NCBI RefSeq assembly: GCF_900112815.1 | Contig: NZ_FOND01000001.1 | Location: 94,816-158,815 of the forward strand | Reading direction: 5' to 3' | DNA from: Blastococcus tunisiensis | Lineage (GTDB): Bacteria > Actinomycetota > Actinomycetes > Mycobacteriales > Geodermatophilaceae | DNA length: 64,000 bases | Shown: one piece after another, positions 54,200 through 64,000 of the stretch | Numbering within the stretch: position 1 is the first letter of the stretch | How the letters are laid out: each line of letters starts with the position of its first letter | Made by a program: the position numbers and the translations under genes | The notes under the pieces: generated by a model | Seen by the model: only the letters and a program-made list of their open reading frames with translations | Database searches by the model: none | Told to the model about the DNA's origin: nothing

Positions 54200-55231
54200 A
54201 TGAGTTTCCCGGGATCGCCCGAGGGGGCCGCCACCACGGGGCTGGACTCCAGCCCCTTCGAGGGACGGCCGGAGGTGCTCGACGCACTGCCGCCGCTCAC
54301 CGAGCAGGCCCGCGCCGAGGCACGCGAGATCATGGCGCGCTACCCCCAGCCGCGTTCGGCCCTGCTGCCGATGCTGCACCTGGTGCAGAGCTACCAGGGC
54401 TTCGTGTCGCCGCAGGGCCTGACGTTCTGCGCCGAGGAGCTCGGGCTGACCACGGCCGAGGTCGCCGCGGTCGCCACCTTCTACACGATGTACAAGCGCC
54501 GCCCGACCGGCCGGCACCTGGTCAGCGTGTGCACCAACACGCTGTGCGCCGTCCTCGGTGGTCAGCGGATCTTCGACGCGCTGAAGGCCGACCTCGGCGT
54601 CGGCCACGACGAGACCGCCGCCGACGGATCGGTGACCCTCGAGCACGCCGAGTGCCTGGCCGCCTGCGACTACGCACCGGTCGTGACGGTGGACTACGAG
54701 TTCTACGACCAGCAGGACGTGGACGGCGCGCGCGAGCTGGTGGCGGCCCTGCGCCGCGGTGAGAAGCCGCTGCCCAGCCGCGGTGCGCCGCTCACCGACT
54801 TCCAGGGCGTCTCCCGGCAGCTGGCCGGCTTCTCCCAGCACGCGGACGAGGCCGCCGCGCGGGCCGCCGTCGACCATCCCGGTGAGTACGGGCCGACGCT
54901 CGCCGGCCTCCGGCTGGCGGCCGACCGCGGCGAGTCCGCGCCGCCGATGCCCCGCTCCGAGCCCGCCCCGGCGCCCGACCGCGGTGAGCCGCGCGAGACC
55001 GTCCGGCCCACCGGGCGCACCGGGGAGACCCCCGGCCGCGAGGCGGCCGACGCCCGGGTCGCCGCCGCCGACACCCCGGCGGAGAAGGCCGGCGCCGCCG
55101 AGTCCCATCCCGACACCGGCACCGAGTACGGCCGCGGCCGTCCGCAGAAGCAGCCGCGCGGCGGCACCGACACCCCTGCGGGGACCGAGCCGGGCACGTC
55201 CGGCCAGGCCCCCGGCGACGGGAAGGCCTGA
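54200..55231 (+). CDS. nuoE: NADH-quinone oxidoreductase subunit E
   Basis: NuoE carries the [2Fe-2S] cluster N1a beside the flavin site. The 343-residue protein has the ligands in SVCTNTLCAV and HAECLAACDYAPVV, on a thioredoxin-like domain (about 30-190). The last 100-plus residues are a Pro/Ala/Glu-rich disordered tail, longer than usual. GGGGAG 10 nt upstream supports the ATG at 54200 over an upstream TTG. Confidence 0.95.
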   Translation: MSFPGSPEGAATTGLDSSPFEGRPEVLDALPPLTEQARAEAREIMARYPQPRSALLPMLHLVQSYQGFVSPQGLTFCAEELGLTTAEVAAVATFYTMYKRRPTGRHLVSVCTNTLCAVLGGQRIFDALKADLGVGHDETAADGSVTLEHAECLAACDYAPVVTVDYEFYDQQDVDGARELVAALRRGEKPLPSRGAPLTDFQGVSRQLAGFSQHADEAAARAAVDHPGEYGPTLAGLRLAADRGESAPPMPRSEPAPAPDRGEPRETVRPTGRTGETPGREAADARVAAADTPAEKAGAAESHPDTGTEYGRGRPQKQPRGGTDTPAGTEPGTSGQAPGDGKA

Positions 55232-55234
55232 GCC

Positions 55235-56563
55235 ATGCCTCTCACTCCTGTACTGACCACCCGCTGGGGTGCCGACAAGTCCTGGCGGCTGTCGACCTAC
55301 GAGTCGATGGAGGGCTACGCGGCCCTGCGCACGGCCCTCTCGATGGCGCCCGATGAACTCGTGACCCTGGTCAAGGACTCGGGGCTGCGCGGTCGCGGCG
55401 GTGCCGGCTTCCCGACCGGCATGAAGTGGAGCTTCATCCCGCAGCCCAAGCCCGGGGAGGAGCCCACGGGGCCGGCGGCCCTGCCGAAGTACCTGGTGGT
55501 CAACGCCGACGAGGGCGAGCCGGGCACCTGCAAGGACGTGCCCCTCATGATGGTCGACCCGCACGCGCTGATCGAGGGCGTCATCATCTCCGCCTACGCG
55601 ATCCGCTCGAAGTTCGCCGTCATCTACGTCCGCGGCGAGGCGGTGCACGCCCACCGCCGGCTCGTGGCGGCCGTCGAGGAGGCCTACGCCGCCGGCTACC
55701 TCGGCAGCGACATCCTGGGCTCCGGCTACGACCTCGAGCTGGTCGTGCACGCCGGCGCCGGCGCCTACATCTGCGGCGAGGAGACGGCGCTGCTGGACTC
55801 GCTGGAGGGCTACCGCGGCCAGCCGCGGCTCAAGCCGCCGTTCCCCGCGGTCGCCGGCCTCTACGGGGCCCCCACGGTCATCAACAACGTGGAGAGCCTG
55901 GCCAGCGTGCCGTTCATCGTCCGGGGCGGCGCGGACTGGTTCAAGGAGTTCGGCCCGGAGAAGTCGCCGGGGCCCAAGATCTACTCGCTGTCCGGGCGCA
56001 TCGTCCGCCCCGGGCAGTACGAGGCGCCGATGGGCACCACGCTGCGCGAGCTGATCGAGATGGCCGGCGGGATCCGCCCCGGGCACGAGCTGAAGTTCTG
56101 GACGCCCGGCGGCTCGTCGACGCCGTACTTCACCGCAGAGCACCTCGACGTCCCGCTGGACTTCGACTCGGTGGCCGCGGCCGGCTCGATGCTCGGCACG
56201 ACGGCGCTGATGATCTTCGACGAGACCGACTCGATCGTCGAGGCCACCCTGCGGTTCAGCGAGTTCTACGCGCACGAGAGCTGCGGCAAGTGCACGCCGT
56301 GCCGGGAGGGGACCTTCTGGTACGTCCGGGTGCTGAAGCGGTTCGTGGCCGGGGAGGGCACCGCCGAGGACCTCGACACCCTCGTCGACATCTCCGACAA
56401 CATGCTCGGCCGCACGTTCTGCGCGCTGGGCGACGGCGCCACCAGCTGCGTCACCAGCTCCATCCAGCTGTTCAAGGACGACTACCTCGCCCTGCTGCCG
56501 CCGGAGGAGAAGGCCCGCGTCGGCCGCTTCCTCCCCATCGAGCCGGTCGGAGTTGCCTCATGA
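55235..56563 (+). CDS. nuoF: NADH-quinone oxidoreductase subunit F
   Basis: NuoF binds FMN and NADH and holds cluster N3. The 442-residue protein has the FMN/NADH motifs [15 protein letters not shown] and [31 protein letters not shown], and the [4Fe-4S] ligands [15 protein letters not shown] with a fourth cysteine in FCALGDG. It starts 3 bp after nuoE and overlaps nuoG by ATGA. Confidence 0.97.
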   Translation: MPLTPVLTTRWGADKSWRLSTYESMEGYAALRTALSMAPDELVTLVKDSGLRGRGGAGFPTGMKWSFIPQPKPGEEPTGPAALPKYLVVNADEGEPGTCKDVPLMMVDPHALIEGVIISAYAIRSKFAVIYVRGEAVHAHRRLVAAVEEAYAAGYLGSDILGSGYDLELVVHAGAGAYICGEETALLDSLEGYRGQPRLKPPFPAVAGLYGAPTVINNVESLASVPFIVRGGADWFKEFGPEKSPGPKIYSLSGRIVRPGQYEAPMGTTLRELIEMAGGIRPGHELKFWTPGGSSTPYFTAEHLDVPLDFDSVAAAGSMLGTTALMIFDETDSIVEATLRFSEFYAHESCGKCTPCREGTFWYVRVLKRFVAGEGTAEDLDTLVDISDNMLGRTFCALGDGATSCVTSSIQLFKDDYLALLPPEEKARVGRFLPIEPVGVAS

Positions 56564-59031
56564 CTCTCACGCCCGCCAGCCCCCAGCCCGCGCCCGCCCT
56601 GCCGCCGGGCGCGCCCGGCGCGCACACGCCGCCGGACGCCGTCCACTGCACCATCGACGGCTTCGACGTCGCCGTCCCGAAGGGCACGCTGATCATCCGG
56701 GCCGCCGAGATGATCGGGGTGATGGTGCCGCGCTTCTGCGAGCACCCCCTCCTCGAGCCGATCGGTGCCTGCCGGCAGTGTCTGGTCGAGGTGGAGGGCC
56801 AGCGCAAGCCGGTGGCCTCCTGCACCATGCCGGTCAGCGAGGGCATGGCGGTGCGCACGCAGCTCACCAGCCCGGTCGCCGACAAGGCGCAGCAGGGCAA
56901 CATGGAGTTCCTGCTGATCAACCACCCGCTCGACTGCCCGACCTGCGACAAGGGCGGCGAGTGCCCCCTGCAGAACCAGGCGATGAGCAACGGTCGCGGC
57001 GAGAGCAGGTTCCGTGACGAGAAGCGGACCTTCAGCAAGCCGCTGCCGCTGTCCTCGGAGATCCTGCTCGACCGGGAGCGCTGCATCTCGTGCACCCGCT
57101 GCACCCGGTTCGCCGAGCAGATCGCCGGCGACCCGATGCTCCAGCTCTTCGAGCGGGCGGCGCAGCAGCAGATCGCCGTCGCCGACGACGAGCCGTTCGA
57201 CTCCTACTTCTCGGGCAACACCGTGCAGGTCTGCCCGGTGGGGGCCCTCACCAGTGCCCAGTACCGCTTCCGCGCGCGGCCGTTCGACCTGCGCAGCGAA
57301 CCGAGCGCCTGCGAGCACTGCGCGTCCGGGTGCGCGCAGCGCACCGACTACCGCCGCGGCCGGACCACCCGCCGGCTGGCCGGGGAGGACCCGGCGGTCA
57401 ACGAGGAGTGGAACTGCGACAAGGGTCGCTTCGCGTTCCGCTACGTCTCCGCCAACCAGCGGCTGACCACCCCGCTGGTCCGCCGCGACGGCGAGCTGCA
57501 GCCCGCCTCCTGGCCGGAGGCCTGGGCCGCGGCGGCCGCCGGCCTCCGGCAGGCGCGGGAGAACGGCGGGGTCGGCGTCCTGCCGGGCGGGCGGCTGACC
57601 GTCGAGGACGCCTACGCCTACGCCAAGTTCGCCCGGGTCGCGCTGGGAACCAACGACGTCGACGCCCGTGCCCGTGCGCACTCGGCCGAGGAGCTCGCCT
57701 TCCTCGGCGCGGCGGTGGCCGGTACCGGTCCGGCGACCGGCGCGGTCACCTACGACGACCTCACCGCCGCCCCGGCGGTCCTGCTCGCCGGGTTCGAGCC
57801 CGAGGAGGAGTCGCCGATCGTCTTCCTGCGGCTGCGCCGCGCCACCCGCACGGGCACGACCCAGGTGTTCGACCTGGCGCCGTTCGCCACGCGGGCGGCC
57901 GAGAAGCTGCAGGCCACGGTGCTCACCACGCTCCCGGGCGCGGAGGCGCAGTCCCTCCGGGCGCTCGCCGAGGGCACCTGGGGCGGCCCGGCGCTGCAGG
58001 CGCTGCGCACGCCGGGCGCCGTCGTCCTCGCCGGGGAGCGGCTGGCCGAGGTGCCCGGCGCCTTCTCCGCGCTCCTGGCCCTCGCCCGCGCCACCGGCGT
58101 CCGGGTGGCCTGGGTGCCGCGCCGGGCCGGGGAGCGCGGCGCGATCGAGGCCGGGGCGCTGCCGACCCTGCTGCCCGGTGGCCGCGCCGTCGGCGACCCC
58201 ACGGCGCGCGCCGAGGTCGGCCGGCTGTGGGGGGCCGACCTCCCTGCCGCCCCCGGCCGCGACCTGACCGGCATCCTCACCGCGGTCCGCGACGGGGTGC
58301 TTCCGGGGCTGCTCGTCGGCGGCGTCGACCCGTGCGACCTGCCCGACCCCGCGCTGGCCGAGACCGCCCTGGCCAGCGCCTCGTTCGTGGTCAGCCTCGA
58401 GATGTTCCCGGGCGTGGTCACCGAGTGGGCCGACGTCGTCCTGCCGGTGGCCGCGGCGCCGGAGAAGGCCGGCACCTACCTGGACTGGGAGGGCCGCCCG
58501 CGGTCCTTCGACGCGACCCTGCACGGCAGCGGCCAGCTGCCCGACGGCCGCGTCCTGCAGGGCCTGGCCGAGGAGCTGGACGTGGACCTGCGGCTACCCA
58601 CGCCGCAGGCGGCCCGCGCGGAGCTGGCCGCCCTCGGGGCCGTCCGCCGTCCGGGAGAGGGGGCGGGGCTGGACGTCCCGCCGCCCGCGGCGCCGTCCCT
58701 CGGCGCCGACCAGGCGGTGCTGGCCTCGTGGCGGCAGCTGATCGACGCCGGGACGCTGCTCCGCGACGAGCCCGAGCTCGCCGGCACCGCCCGCCCGCCG
58801 GTGGTCCGCCTCGGCGCCCAGGCCGCCGGCCGGCTCGGTGTCGCCGACGGTGACCGGGTCACCGTCAGCGGTGCGACCGGCTCGATCACGCTGCCGGTGC
58901 AGGTCACGCCGATGCCCGACCAGGTCGTCTGGCTGCCGATGAGGTCACCGGGCAGCGAGGTCCGCGCCGATCTCGGCACCGGCCCCGGCGGCGTCGTGCG
59001 GCTGTCCACCCCGGTTGGAGGAGTCCTGTGA
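56560..59031 (+). CDS. nuoG: NADH-quinone oxidoreductase subunit G
   Basis: NuoG (823 residues) carries several clusters: [2Fe-2S] N1b ligands in [17 protein letters not shown] and VASC; N5-type [18 protein letters not shown]4 ligands [10 protein letters not shown] with VCPVGAL; and the extra cluster N7 set CEHCASGC plus WNC (about 250-288), which only some bacteria have. A molybdopterin-oxidoreductase-like domain follows without cofactor motifs. Its end overlaps the nuoH start. Confidence 0.96.
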   Translation: MTLTPASPQPAPALPPGAPGAHTPPDAVHCTIDGFDVAVPKGTLIIRAAEMIGVMVPRFCEHPLLEPIGACRQCLVEVEGQRKPVASCTMPVSEGMAVRTQLTSPVADKAQQGNMEFLLINHPLDCPTCDKGGECPLQNQAMSNGRGESRFRDEKRTFSKPLPLSSEILLDRERCISCTRCTRFAEQIAGDPMLQLFERAAQQQIAVADDEPFDSYFSGNTVQVCPVGALTSAQYRFRARPFDLRSEPSACEHCASGCAQRTDYRRGRTTRRLAGEDPAVNEEWNCDKGRFAFRYVSANQRLTTPLVRRDGELQPASWPEAWAAAAAGLRQARENGGVGVLPGGRLTVEDAYAYAKFARVALGTNDVDARARAHSAEELAFLGAAVAGTGPATGAVTYDDLTAAPAVLLAGFEPEEESPIVFLRLRRATRTGTTQVFDLAPFATRAAEKLQATVLTTLPGAEAQSLRALAEGTWGGPALQALRTPGAVVLAGERLAEVPGAFSALLALARATGVRVAWVPRRAGERGAIEAGALPTLLPGGRAVGDPTARAEVGRLWGADLPAAPGRDLTGILTAVRDGVLPGLLVGGVDPCDLPDPALAETALASASFVVSLEMFPGVVTEWADVVLPVAAAPEKAGTYLDWEGRPRSFDATLHGSGQLPDGRVLQGLAEELDVDLRLPTPQAARAELAALGAVRRPGEGAGLDVPPPAAPSLGADQAVLASWRQLIDAGTLLRDEPELAGTARPPVVRLGAQAAGRLGVADGDRVTVSGATGSITLPVQVTPMPDQVVWLPMRSPGSEVRADLGTGPGGVVRLSTPVGGVL

Positions 59032-60491
59032 TGCTCCTGGCGACTCCCGACCAGCCGACGCTGGAGGACTTCGGGAACGACGTCTGGTGGATCGTGCTGA
59101 TCAAGGTCCTGGGCGTCTTCGTCGTCCTGGTCCTGCTGACGCTGTTCGCCATCGTGTTCGAGCGCAAGGTCGTGGCGCGCATGCAGCAGCGGATCGGCCC
59201 CAACCGGGTCGGCCCCCGCGGCTACCTGCAGAGCCTCGCCGACGGGCTGAAGCTGGCGTTCAAGGAAGACATCATGCCGGCGCTGGCGGACAAGCCGGTG
59301 TACTTCCTCGCGCCGGTGATCGCGACCGTACCCGCCTTCGTCGCCTTCTCGGTGATCCCGATGGGGCCGGCCGTGAGCATCTTCGGCGAGGTCACCCCGC
59401 TGCAGCTCACCGACGCCCCCATCGGCGTGCTGATCGTGCTGGCCTCCTCCGCCATGGGCATCTACGGCATCGTGCTGGGCGGCTGGGCCTCCGGCTCGAC
59501 CTACCCGCTCCTGGGCAGCATGCGCAGCGCGGCGCAGATGATCAGCTACGAGATCGCCATGGGGCTGTCGATCGTGGCGGTGTTCCTCTACGCCGGCTCG
59601 ATGTCCACCTCCGAGATCGTGGCGGCGCAGGCCGACGGCACCGCGCTGAACTTCTTCGGCCTCGAGTTCACCGGTCCGAGCTGGTACGGGATCCTGCTCC
59701 CGGTCTCCTTCGTCATCTACGCCATCGCCGTCGTCGGCGAGACGAACCGGGCGCCCTTCGACCTCCCCGAGGCCGAGAGCGAGCTGGTCGGCGGGTTCCA
59801 CACCGAGTACTCGTCGCTGAAGTTCGCGCTGTTCTTCCTCGCCGAGTACATCAACATGGTCACCGTCTCCGCGCTCGCCGCGACGCTCTTCCTCGGCGGC
59901 TGGCGGGCGCCGTGGCCGATCTCCATCTGGGACGGCGCCAACACCGGCTGGTGGCCGCTGCTGTGGTTCTTCCTCAAGGTCGTCGCCGCGCTGTTCGTCT
60001 TCATCTGGCTGCGCGGCACCCTGCCCCGGCTCCGCTACGACCAGTTCATGCGGTTCGGGTGGAAGGTGCTCGTCCCCGTCGCGCTGGTCTGGATCCTCGT
60101 CGTCGCCACGATGCGCACCGTCTCCCGCGAGACGGACCTGGCCACCGGCGAGGTGGCGCTCTACGTCGGCGTGCCCGCCGCGGTCCTCGTGCTCGTGGCG
60201 CTGTGGCTCGGCGGCCGGGCGAGCAACAAGGACACCCGGCTGGCCGCCGCCGAGGCGGCCGCGGGCTCCAACCACCCGACGGACGCCGAGGTCCTGCCCC
60301 CCGCCGGGCCCCGCCGGCGGCCGACCGGCGGGCCCGTCCGGGCCGAGGGCGGCTTCCCGGTCCCCCCGATGGACCTGGCCGTCCCGCCGTCGCCGCGGCT
60401 GCGTCGCGAGCCGGTGGCCGGCGACGGGGCGACCGTCGTGAGCACCGGACGCCGTGGCACCACCACTGTCGAGGAGGACCGCGATGTCTGA
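59031..60491 (+). CDS. nuoH: NADH-quinone oxidoreductase subunit H
   Basis: NuoH connects the quinone cavity to the proton channels. The 486-residue protein has eight helices with [32 protein letters not shown] and the acidic loop [20 protein letters not shown]. About 90 C-terminal residues are hydrophilic and Pro/Arg-rich, beyond the usual end. The ATG at 59031 has GGAGGAG 7 nt upstream; GTG at 59028 is less likely. Confidence 0.96.
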   Translation: MLLATPDQPTLEDFGNDVWWIVLIKVLGVFVVLVLLTLFAIVFERKVVARMQQRIGPNRVGPRGYLQSLADGLKLAFKEDIMPALADKPVYFLAPVIATVPAFVAFSVIPMGPAVSIFGEVTPLQLTDAPIGVLIVLASSAMGIYGIVLGGWASGSTYPLLGSMRSAAQMISYEIAMGLSIVAVFLYAGSMSTSEIVAAQADGTALNFFGLEFTGPSWYGILLPVSFVIYAIAVVGETNRAPFDLPEAESELVGGFHTEYSSLKFALFFLAEYINMVTVSALAATLFLGGWRAPWPISIWDGANTGWWPLLWFFLKVVAALFVFIWLRGTLPRLRYDQFMRFGWKVLVPVALVWILVVATMRTVSRETDLATGEVALYVGVPAAVLVLVALWLGGRASNKDTRLAAAEAAAGSNHPTDAEVLPPAGPRRRPTGGPVRAEGGFPVPPMDLAVPPSPRLRREPVAGDGATVVSTGRRGTTTVEEDRDV

Positions 60492-61131
60492 GAACCGGCC
60501 CGACCGCAACCCGGTACCCCGCCGCGGCGGGCAGGTCGATCGGCCGTCGACCGACCCCGGGGCCGGCAACGTCGCCGCGCCCAAGGTCCGCGACCGGCTC
60601 CTCCCGGCGCCGGTGCAGGGTTTCGGGGTGACCTTCGCGCAGATCTTCCGCAAGGTGACCACCGAGCAGTACCCGTTCGAGCCCAAGGTGACCAAGCCGC
60701 GCTACCACGGCCGGCACGTGCTGAACCGGCACCCCGACGGCCTGGAGAAGTGCGTCGGTTGCGAGCTGTGCGCCTGGGCCTGCCCGGCCGACGCCATCTA
60801 CGTCGAGGGCGGTGACAACACCGAGGACGCCCGCTTCTCGCCGGGTGAGCGGTACGGCGCGGTCTACCAGATCAACTACCTGCGCTGCATCTTCTGCGGG
60901 CTGTGCATCGAGGCCTGCCCGACCCGCTCGCTGACGATGAGCAACGACTTCGAGCTGGCCGACGACAACCGCCAGGACCTGATCTACACCAAGGAGCAGC
61001 TGATGGCGCCGCTGCTGCCCGGCATGGAGCAGCCGCCGCACCCGATGCGGCTCGGCGACGACGAGAAGGACTACTACCTGCGCGTCCCCGGCTCGTCGCC
61101 GGCCGAGCCGGTGCAGGCGGAGAAGGCATGA
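60484..61131 (+). CDS. nuoI: NADH-quinone oxidoreductase subunit I
   Basis: NuoI is the ferredoxin-like subunit carrying clusters N6a and N6b. The 215-residue protein has [20 protein letters not shown] and [16 protein letters not shown], two complete 4Cys sets, within an N- and C-terminally extended chain. The N-terminal 40 residues (basic, Pro-rich) are an actinobacterial feature. It overlaps nuoH by 8 bp and nuoJ by ATGA. Confidence 0.97.
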   Translation: MSENRPDRNPVPRRGGQVDRPSTDPGAGNVAAPKVRDRLLPAPVQGFGVTFAQIFRKVTTEQYPFEPKVTKPRYHGRHVLNRHPDGLEKCVGCELCAWACPADAIYVEGGDNTEDARFSPGERYGAVYQINYLRCIFCGLCIEACPTRSLTMSNDFELADDNRQDLIYTKEQLMAPLLPGMEQPPHPMRLGDDEKDYYLRVPGSSPAEPVQAEKA

Positions 61132-61946
61132 CGGAGACCCTCGGCGGCGGCGAGACCGTCGTCTTCTGGATCCTCGGGCCGGTGTCCCTGGCCGGTGCGC
61201 TCGGCATGGTGTTCAGCCGGAACGCGGTGCACTCCGCGCTGTGGCTGGTCGCCACGATGCTGTCGCTGGGCATCTTCTACGTCGTCCAGGAGGCGCCGTT
61301 CCTCGGCGCGGCGCAGATCATCGTCTACACCGGCGCGATCATGATCCTCTTCCTGTTCGTGCTGATGCTGGTCGGCCGGGACTCCTCGGACTCCCTCGTC
61401 GAGACGCTGCGCGGCCAGCGGGTGGCGGCCACGCTGGTCGGCGTCGGTTTCGCCGCCCTCGTCGGCGCCGGCATCGCCCGGGCCACGCAGGACCTGCCGG
61501 TCATCGGCCTGGAAGCGGTGCAGGGCGGCCCCGGCGGCGCCTCGGTGGGCAACATCGAGGCGATCGCCGAGCTGCTGTACACCCGCTACCTGCTGGCCTT
61601 CGAGGTCACCGGGGCGCTGCTGATCGTCGCGGCCGTCGGTGCGCTCGTGTTCACCCACATCGAGCGGGCCCCCGGCAGCCGGCGCGGGCAGAAGGAGCTC
61701 TCCCGCGCCCGCTTCCTCACCGACCGCCCGCAGACGGTGTCCGGCCCCGGTGTGTTCGCGCGGGCCAACTCCGTCGCGGTGCCGGCGATCCTGCCCGACG
61801 GCAGCCAGTCGAGGGACAGCTACGCGACCGGCATCGCGCCCGGTCAGCCCGACGAGATGCCCCGGCCGACCGGCCAGGAGCAGCTCGGCTCGCCGGACGC
61901 GGCCCTGGGCTCCACGACTCCCACTCTCGAGGGGGGCGACCGATGA
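61128..61946 (+). CDS. nuoJ: NADH-quinone oxidoreductase subunit J
   Basis: NuoJ is a membrane-arm subunit with five helices. The 272-residue protein has [19 protein letters not shown], the pi-bulge helix region [23 protein letters not shown] and an acidic-rich cytoplasmic C-terminus of about 90 residues. Core sequence and position between nuoI and nuoK identify it. Confidence 0.95.
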   Translation: MTETLGGGETVVFWILGPVSLAGALGMVFSRNAVHSALWLVATMLSLGIFYVVQEAPFLGAAQIIVYTGAIMILFLFVLMLVGRDSSDSLVETLRGQRVAATLVGVGFAALVGAGIARATQDLPVIGLEAVQGGPGGASVGNIEAIAELLYTRYLLAFEVTGALLIVAAVGALVFTHIERAPGSRRGQKELSRARFLTDRPQTVSGPGVFARANSVAVPAILPDGSQSRDSYATGIAPGQPDEMPRPTGQEQLGSPDAALGSTTPTLEGGDR

Positions 61947-62242
61947 CGCTGAGCTACTACCTCGTGCTGGCGGCCATCCTCTTCACCATCGGCGCCGTTG
62001 GGGTGCTGGTGCGGCGGAACGCGATCGTGGTGTTCATGTGCGTGGAGCTGATGCTCAACGCCGTCAACCTGACGCTGATCACCTTCGCCCGCTCCACCGG
62101 CACCGTGGACGGCCAGATCATGGCCCTCTTCGTCATGGTCGTCGCGGCCGCCGAGGTGGTCGTCGGTCTCGCCATCATCATGTCGATCTACCGGACCCGC
62201 AGGTCCGCCTCGATCGACGACGCCAACCTGCTGAAGTACTGA
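61943..62242 (+). CDS. nuoK: NADH-quinone oxidoreductase subunit K
   Basis: NuoK is a three-helix antiporter-like subunit. The 99-residue protein shows the conserved glutamate in [16 protein letters not shown] and a second in [19 protein letters not shown], both needed for proton translocation in homologues. It overlaps nuoJ by ATGA. Confidence 0.97.
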   Translation: MTLSYYLVLAAILFTIGAVGVLVRRNAIVVFMCVELMLNAVNLTLITFARSTGTVDGQIMALFVMVVAAAEVVVGLAIIMSIYRTRRSASIDDANLLKY

Positions 62243-62261
62243 CGGCGAGACGGGGACATCT

Positions 62262-64000
62262 GTGTCTGAGACGCTGCCCGCCGACGGGCTGCTCGGCTGG
62301 TCGTGGCTGCTGATCGCGCTGCCGCTGGCCGGCGCCGCGGTGCTGCTGCTGGGCGGCCGCCGCACCGACCGCTGGGGCCACCTGCTGGGGACGGCGACCG
62401 TCGCCGCCTCGTTCGTCCTCGCGCTGCTGTGCACGATCCAGCTCGCCGGGCAGGACGGGGCGCCGGCGGACGTCGAGCTGTTCACCTTCATCTCCACCGG
62501 TGAGCTCGACGTCCGGGCGGGGCTGCTGTTCGACCCGCTGTCGGCGGTCTTCGCGCTGCTGATCACCGGCGTCGGGTCGCTCATCCACGTCTACTCGGTC
62601 GGCTACATGGCGCACGACCCCGCGCGCCGCCGGTTCTTCGCCTACCTCAACCTGTTCGTCGCGGCGATGCTGCTGCTCGTCCTCGGCAACAGCTTCGTGG
62701 CGCTCTACGTGGGCTGGGAGGGCGTCGGCCTGGCCTCGTACCTGCTGATCGCCTTCTGGTACACCCGCCCGGCCGCGGCCACCGCCGCCAAGAAGGCGTT
62801 CATCATGAACCGGGTCGGCGACGTCGGCCTGGCCCTGGCGATCTTCGTGATGTTCGCCCAGCTCGGGACGACGTCCTACGCCGGCGTCTTCGGCGCCGTC
62901 GGCACGCTCGCCGGCGGCACGGTGACCGCCCTGGGCCTCCTGCTGCTGCTCGGCGCGTGCGGCAAGTCCGGCCAGTTCCCGCTGCAGGCGTGGCTGCCGG
63001 ACGCGATGGAGGGCCCGACCCCGGTCTCGGCCCTCATCCACGCCGCGACGATGGTCACCGCCGGGGTCTACCTGATCGCGCGGTCGGCCCCGATCTACGA
63101 CCTCACCGAGACCGCGCGGGCCGTCGTCCTGGCGATCGGCGCGCTCACCCTGCTGATCGGCGCGATCGCCGGCTGCGCCTACGACGACATCAAGAAGGTG
63201 CTGGCCTACTCCACCGTCAGCCAGATCGGCTACATGTTCCTGGCCGTCGGGCTGGGGCCGGCCGGCTACGTCGCCGGGCTGGCCCACCTGCTCGCGCACG
63301 GCTTCTTCAAGGCCGGGCTCTTCCTCGGCGCCGGCTCGGTCATGCACGCCATGAACGACCAGGTGGACATGCGCCGCTTCGGCGGCCTCTGGCGGAAGCT
63401 GCCGGTCACCTTCGTCACCTTCGGGCTGGGCTACCTGGCGCTGATCGGGTTCCCGTTCCTGTCCGGCTACTTCACCAAGGACGCGATCATCGAGGCGGCG
63501 CTGGACCGCGACGACGTCTGGGGCTGGGTGCTCGGCGGGGTCGCCGTCCTGGGTGCCGGGCTGACCGCCTTCTACATGACGCGGCTGATGCTGATGACCT
63601 TCTTCGGCCGGGCCCGCTGGGAGGAGGGGGTGCACCCGCACGAGTCGCCGTCGGTGATGACCGCACCCATGGTGGTCCTCGCGATCGGGTCGGTGGGCGC
63701 CGGTGCGCTGCTGGTGTCGGTCTTCCCGCTCTCGGGCTGGCTGGAGCCGGTGTTCGGCGAGCCGGAGGAGGCCGCGCACGTGGTCGCCCCGGCGGTGGTC
63801 GGCCTGGTGGTGACGGCGGTCATGCTGCTCGGCGTGCTGGCGGCCTGGCTGTTCGTCGGCCGCCGCGAGGTGCCGGTGACCGCCCCGGTGCGGGTCTCCC
63901 CGGTGACGCGGGCGGCCCGCCACGCGCTCTACGCCGACGCGGTCAACGAGTCGCTGTTCATGCGCCCGGGCCAGTGGCTCACCCGGGCGCTGGTCTGGGT
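62262..64000 (+). CDS. nuoL: NADH-quinone oxidoreductase subunit L (5' part, cut by window)
   Basis: The frame opens at GTG 62262 and stays open for 579 codons to the window edge, so the 3' end is missing. It is an antiporter-like subunit: [20 protein letters not shown] with the key glutamate, [32 protein letters not shown] with the conserved lysine/histidine region, and [19 protein letters not shown]. It starts 19 bp after nuoK. nuoM and nuoN are expected beyond the edge. Confidence 0.96.
   Translation, partial: MSETLPADGLLGWSWLLIALPLAGAAVLLLGGRRTDRWGHLLGTATVAASFVLALLCTIQLAGQDGAPADVELFTFISTGELDVRAGLLFDPLSAVFALLITGVGSLIHVYSVGYMAHDPARRRFFAYLNLFVAAMLLLVLGNSFVALYVGWEGVGLASYLLIAFWYTRPAAATAAKKAFIMNRVGDVGLALAIFVMFAQLGTTSYAGVFGAVGTLAGGTVTALGLLLLLGACGKSGQFPLQAWLPDAMEGPTPVSALIHAATMVTAGVYLIARSAPIYDLTETARAVVLAIGALTLLIGAIAGCAYDDIKKVLAYSTVSQIGYMFLAVGLGPAGYVAGLAHLLAHGFFKAGLFLGAGSVMHAMNDQVDMRRFGGLWRKLPVTFVTFGLGYLALIGFPFLSGYFTKDAIIEAALDRDDVWGWVLGGVAVLGAGLTAFYMTRLMLMTFFGRARWEEGVHPHESPSVMTAPMVVLAIGSVGAGALLVSVFPLSGWLEPVFGEPEEAAHVVAPAVVGLVVTAVMLLGVLAAWLFVGRREVPVTAPVRVSPVTRAARHALYADAVNESLFMRPGQWLTRALVW

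Overview
The window is one strand of a very GC-rich actinobacterial chromosome: many GTG starts, short intergenic gaps and frequent ATGA/GTGA gene overlaps. It contains mycothiol biosynthesis (mshA), SenX3-RegX3, an actinobacterial Rex-hemACDB cluster, an aerobic menaquinone pathway and a 14-gene type nuo operon. Gene order closely follows the Mycobacterium tuberculosis segment murB-mshA-gpm1-senX3-regX3-ppx-proC-galE2-serB1-hemACDB-hemL-ccs-men, with nuo attached at the right end. Protein style suggests the Geodermatophilales (Blastococcus/Geodermatophilus/Modestobacter type), but that placement is inference. No mobile elements, CRISPR arrays, rRNA or tRNA genes were seen; this is core chromosome.

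Layout. 1-2.1 kb: the 5' end of an unidentified gene whose start codon lies inside a perfect actinobacterial LexA box, a methyltransferase, and murB. 2.2-8.6 kb: SDR dehydrogenase, mshA, a YbjN protein, an MFS exporter, a CqsA/AONS-like alpha-oxoamine synthase, and gpmA. 8.6-11.8 kb: phosphate signalling (phoU divergent from senX3-regX3) and two small proteins. 11.8-17.7 kb: a GlxA-type regulator, a Cys-rich protein, a Ppx/GppA phosphatase, a DJ-1/PfpI protein, proC preceded by a leaderless 25-codon ORF, and a BldC-like DNA-binding protein. 17.9-23.0 kb: the tiny ribosomal protein bS22, a sugar epimerase, a PlsC acyltransferase, SerB1-like HAD phosphatase, and a BldN/RsbN-like sigma/anti-sigma pair. 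23.2-33.3 kb: acyl-CoA synthetase, glutaredoxin, rex, and the haem genes hemA, hemC, hemD, hemB, hemL. 33.3-37.3 kb: System II cytochrome c biogenesis (tlpA-like, ccdA, resB, ccsB). 37.4-41.2 kb: small proteins, an Lrp/AsnC regulator, and an unusual 827-residue fusion of an alpha-oxoamine synthase with a FemAB/GNAT-like acyltransferase. 41.2-50.8 kb: menaquinone genes menA, menE, menC, menD, menF, menG, and a MenJ-like reductase. 50.9-64 kb: nuoA to nuoL (nuoL is cut by the window edge).

The regions fit together as respiratory-chain assembly: haem, cytochrome c maturation, menaquinone and Complex I. Two Rex (NADH/NAD+) operators are visible, one on the rex-hem promoter and a near-ideal one just upstream of the MenJ-like gene that precedes nuo. 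This implies that redox state co-regulates haem supply, quinone maturation and possibly Complex I.

A second recurring signal is a TAnnnT hexamer exactly 6-7 nt before the start codon of at least ten genes (murB, senX3, menC, menE, menF, menG, nuoA and others). This indicates widespread leaderless mRNAs and helped settle several start codons. The most unusual protein is the oxoamine-synthase/acyltransferase fusion that follows menE-menA with an 18-bp gap.
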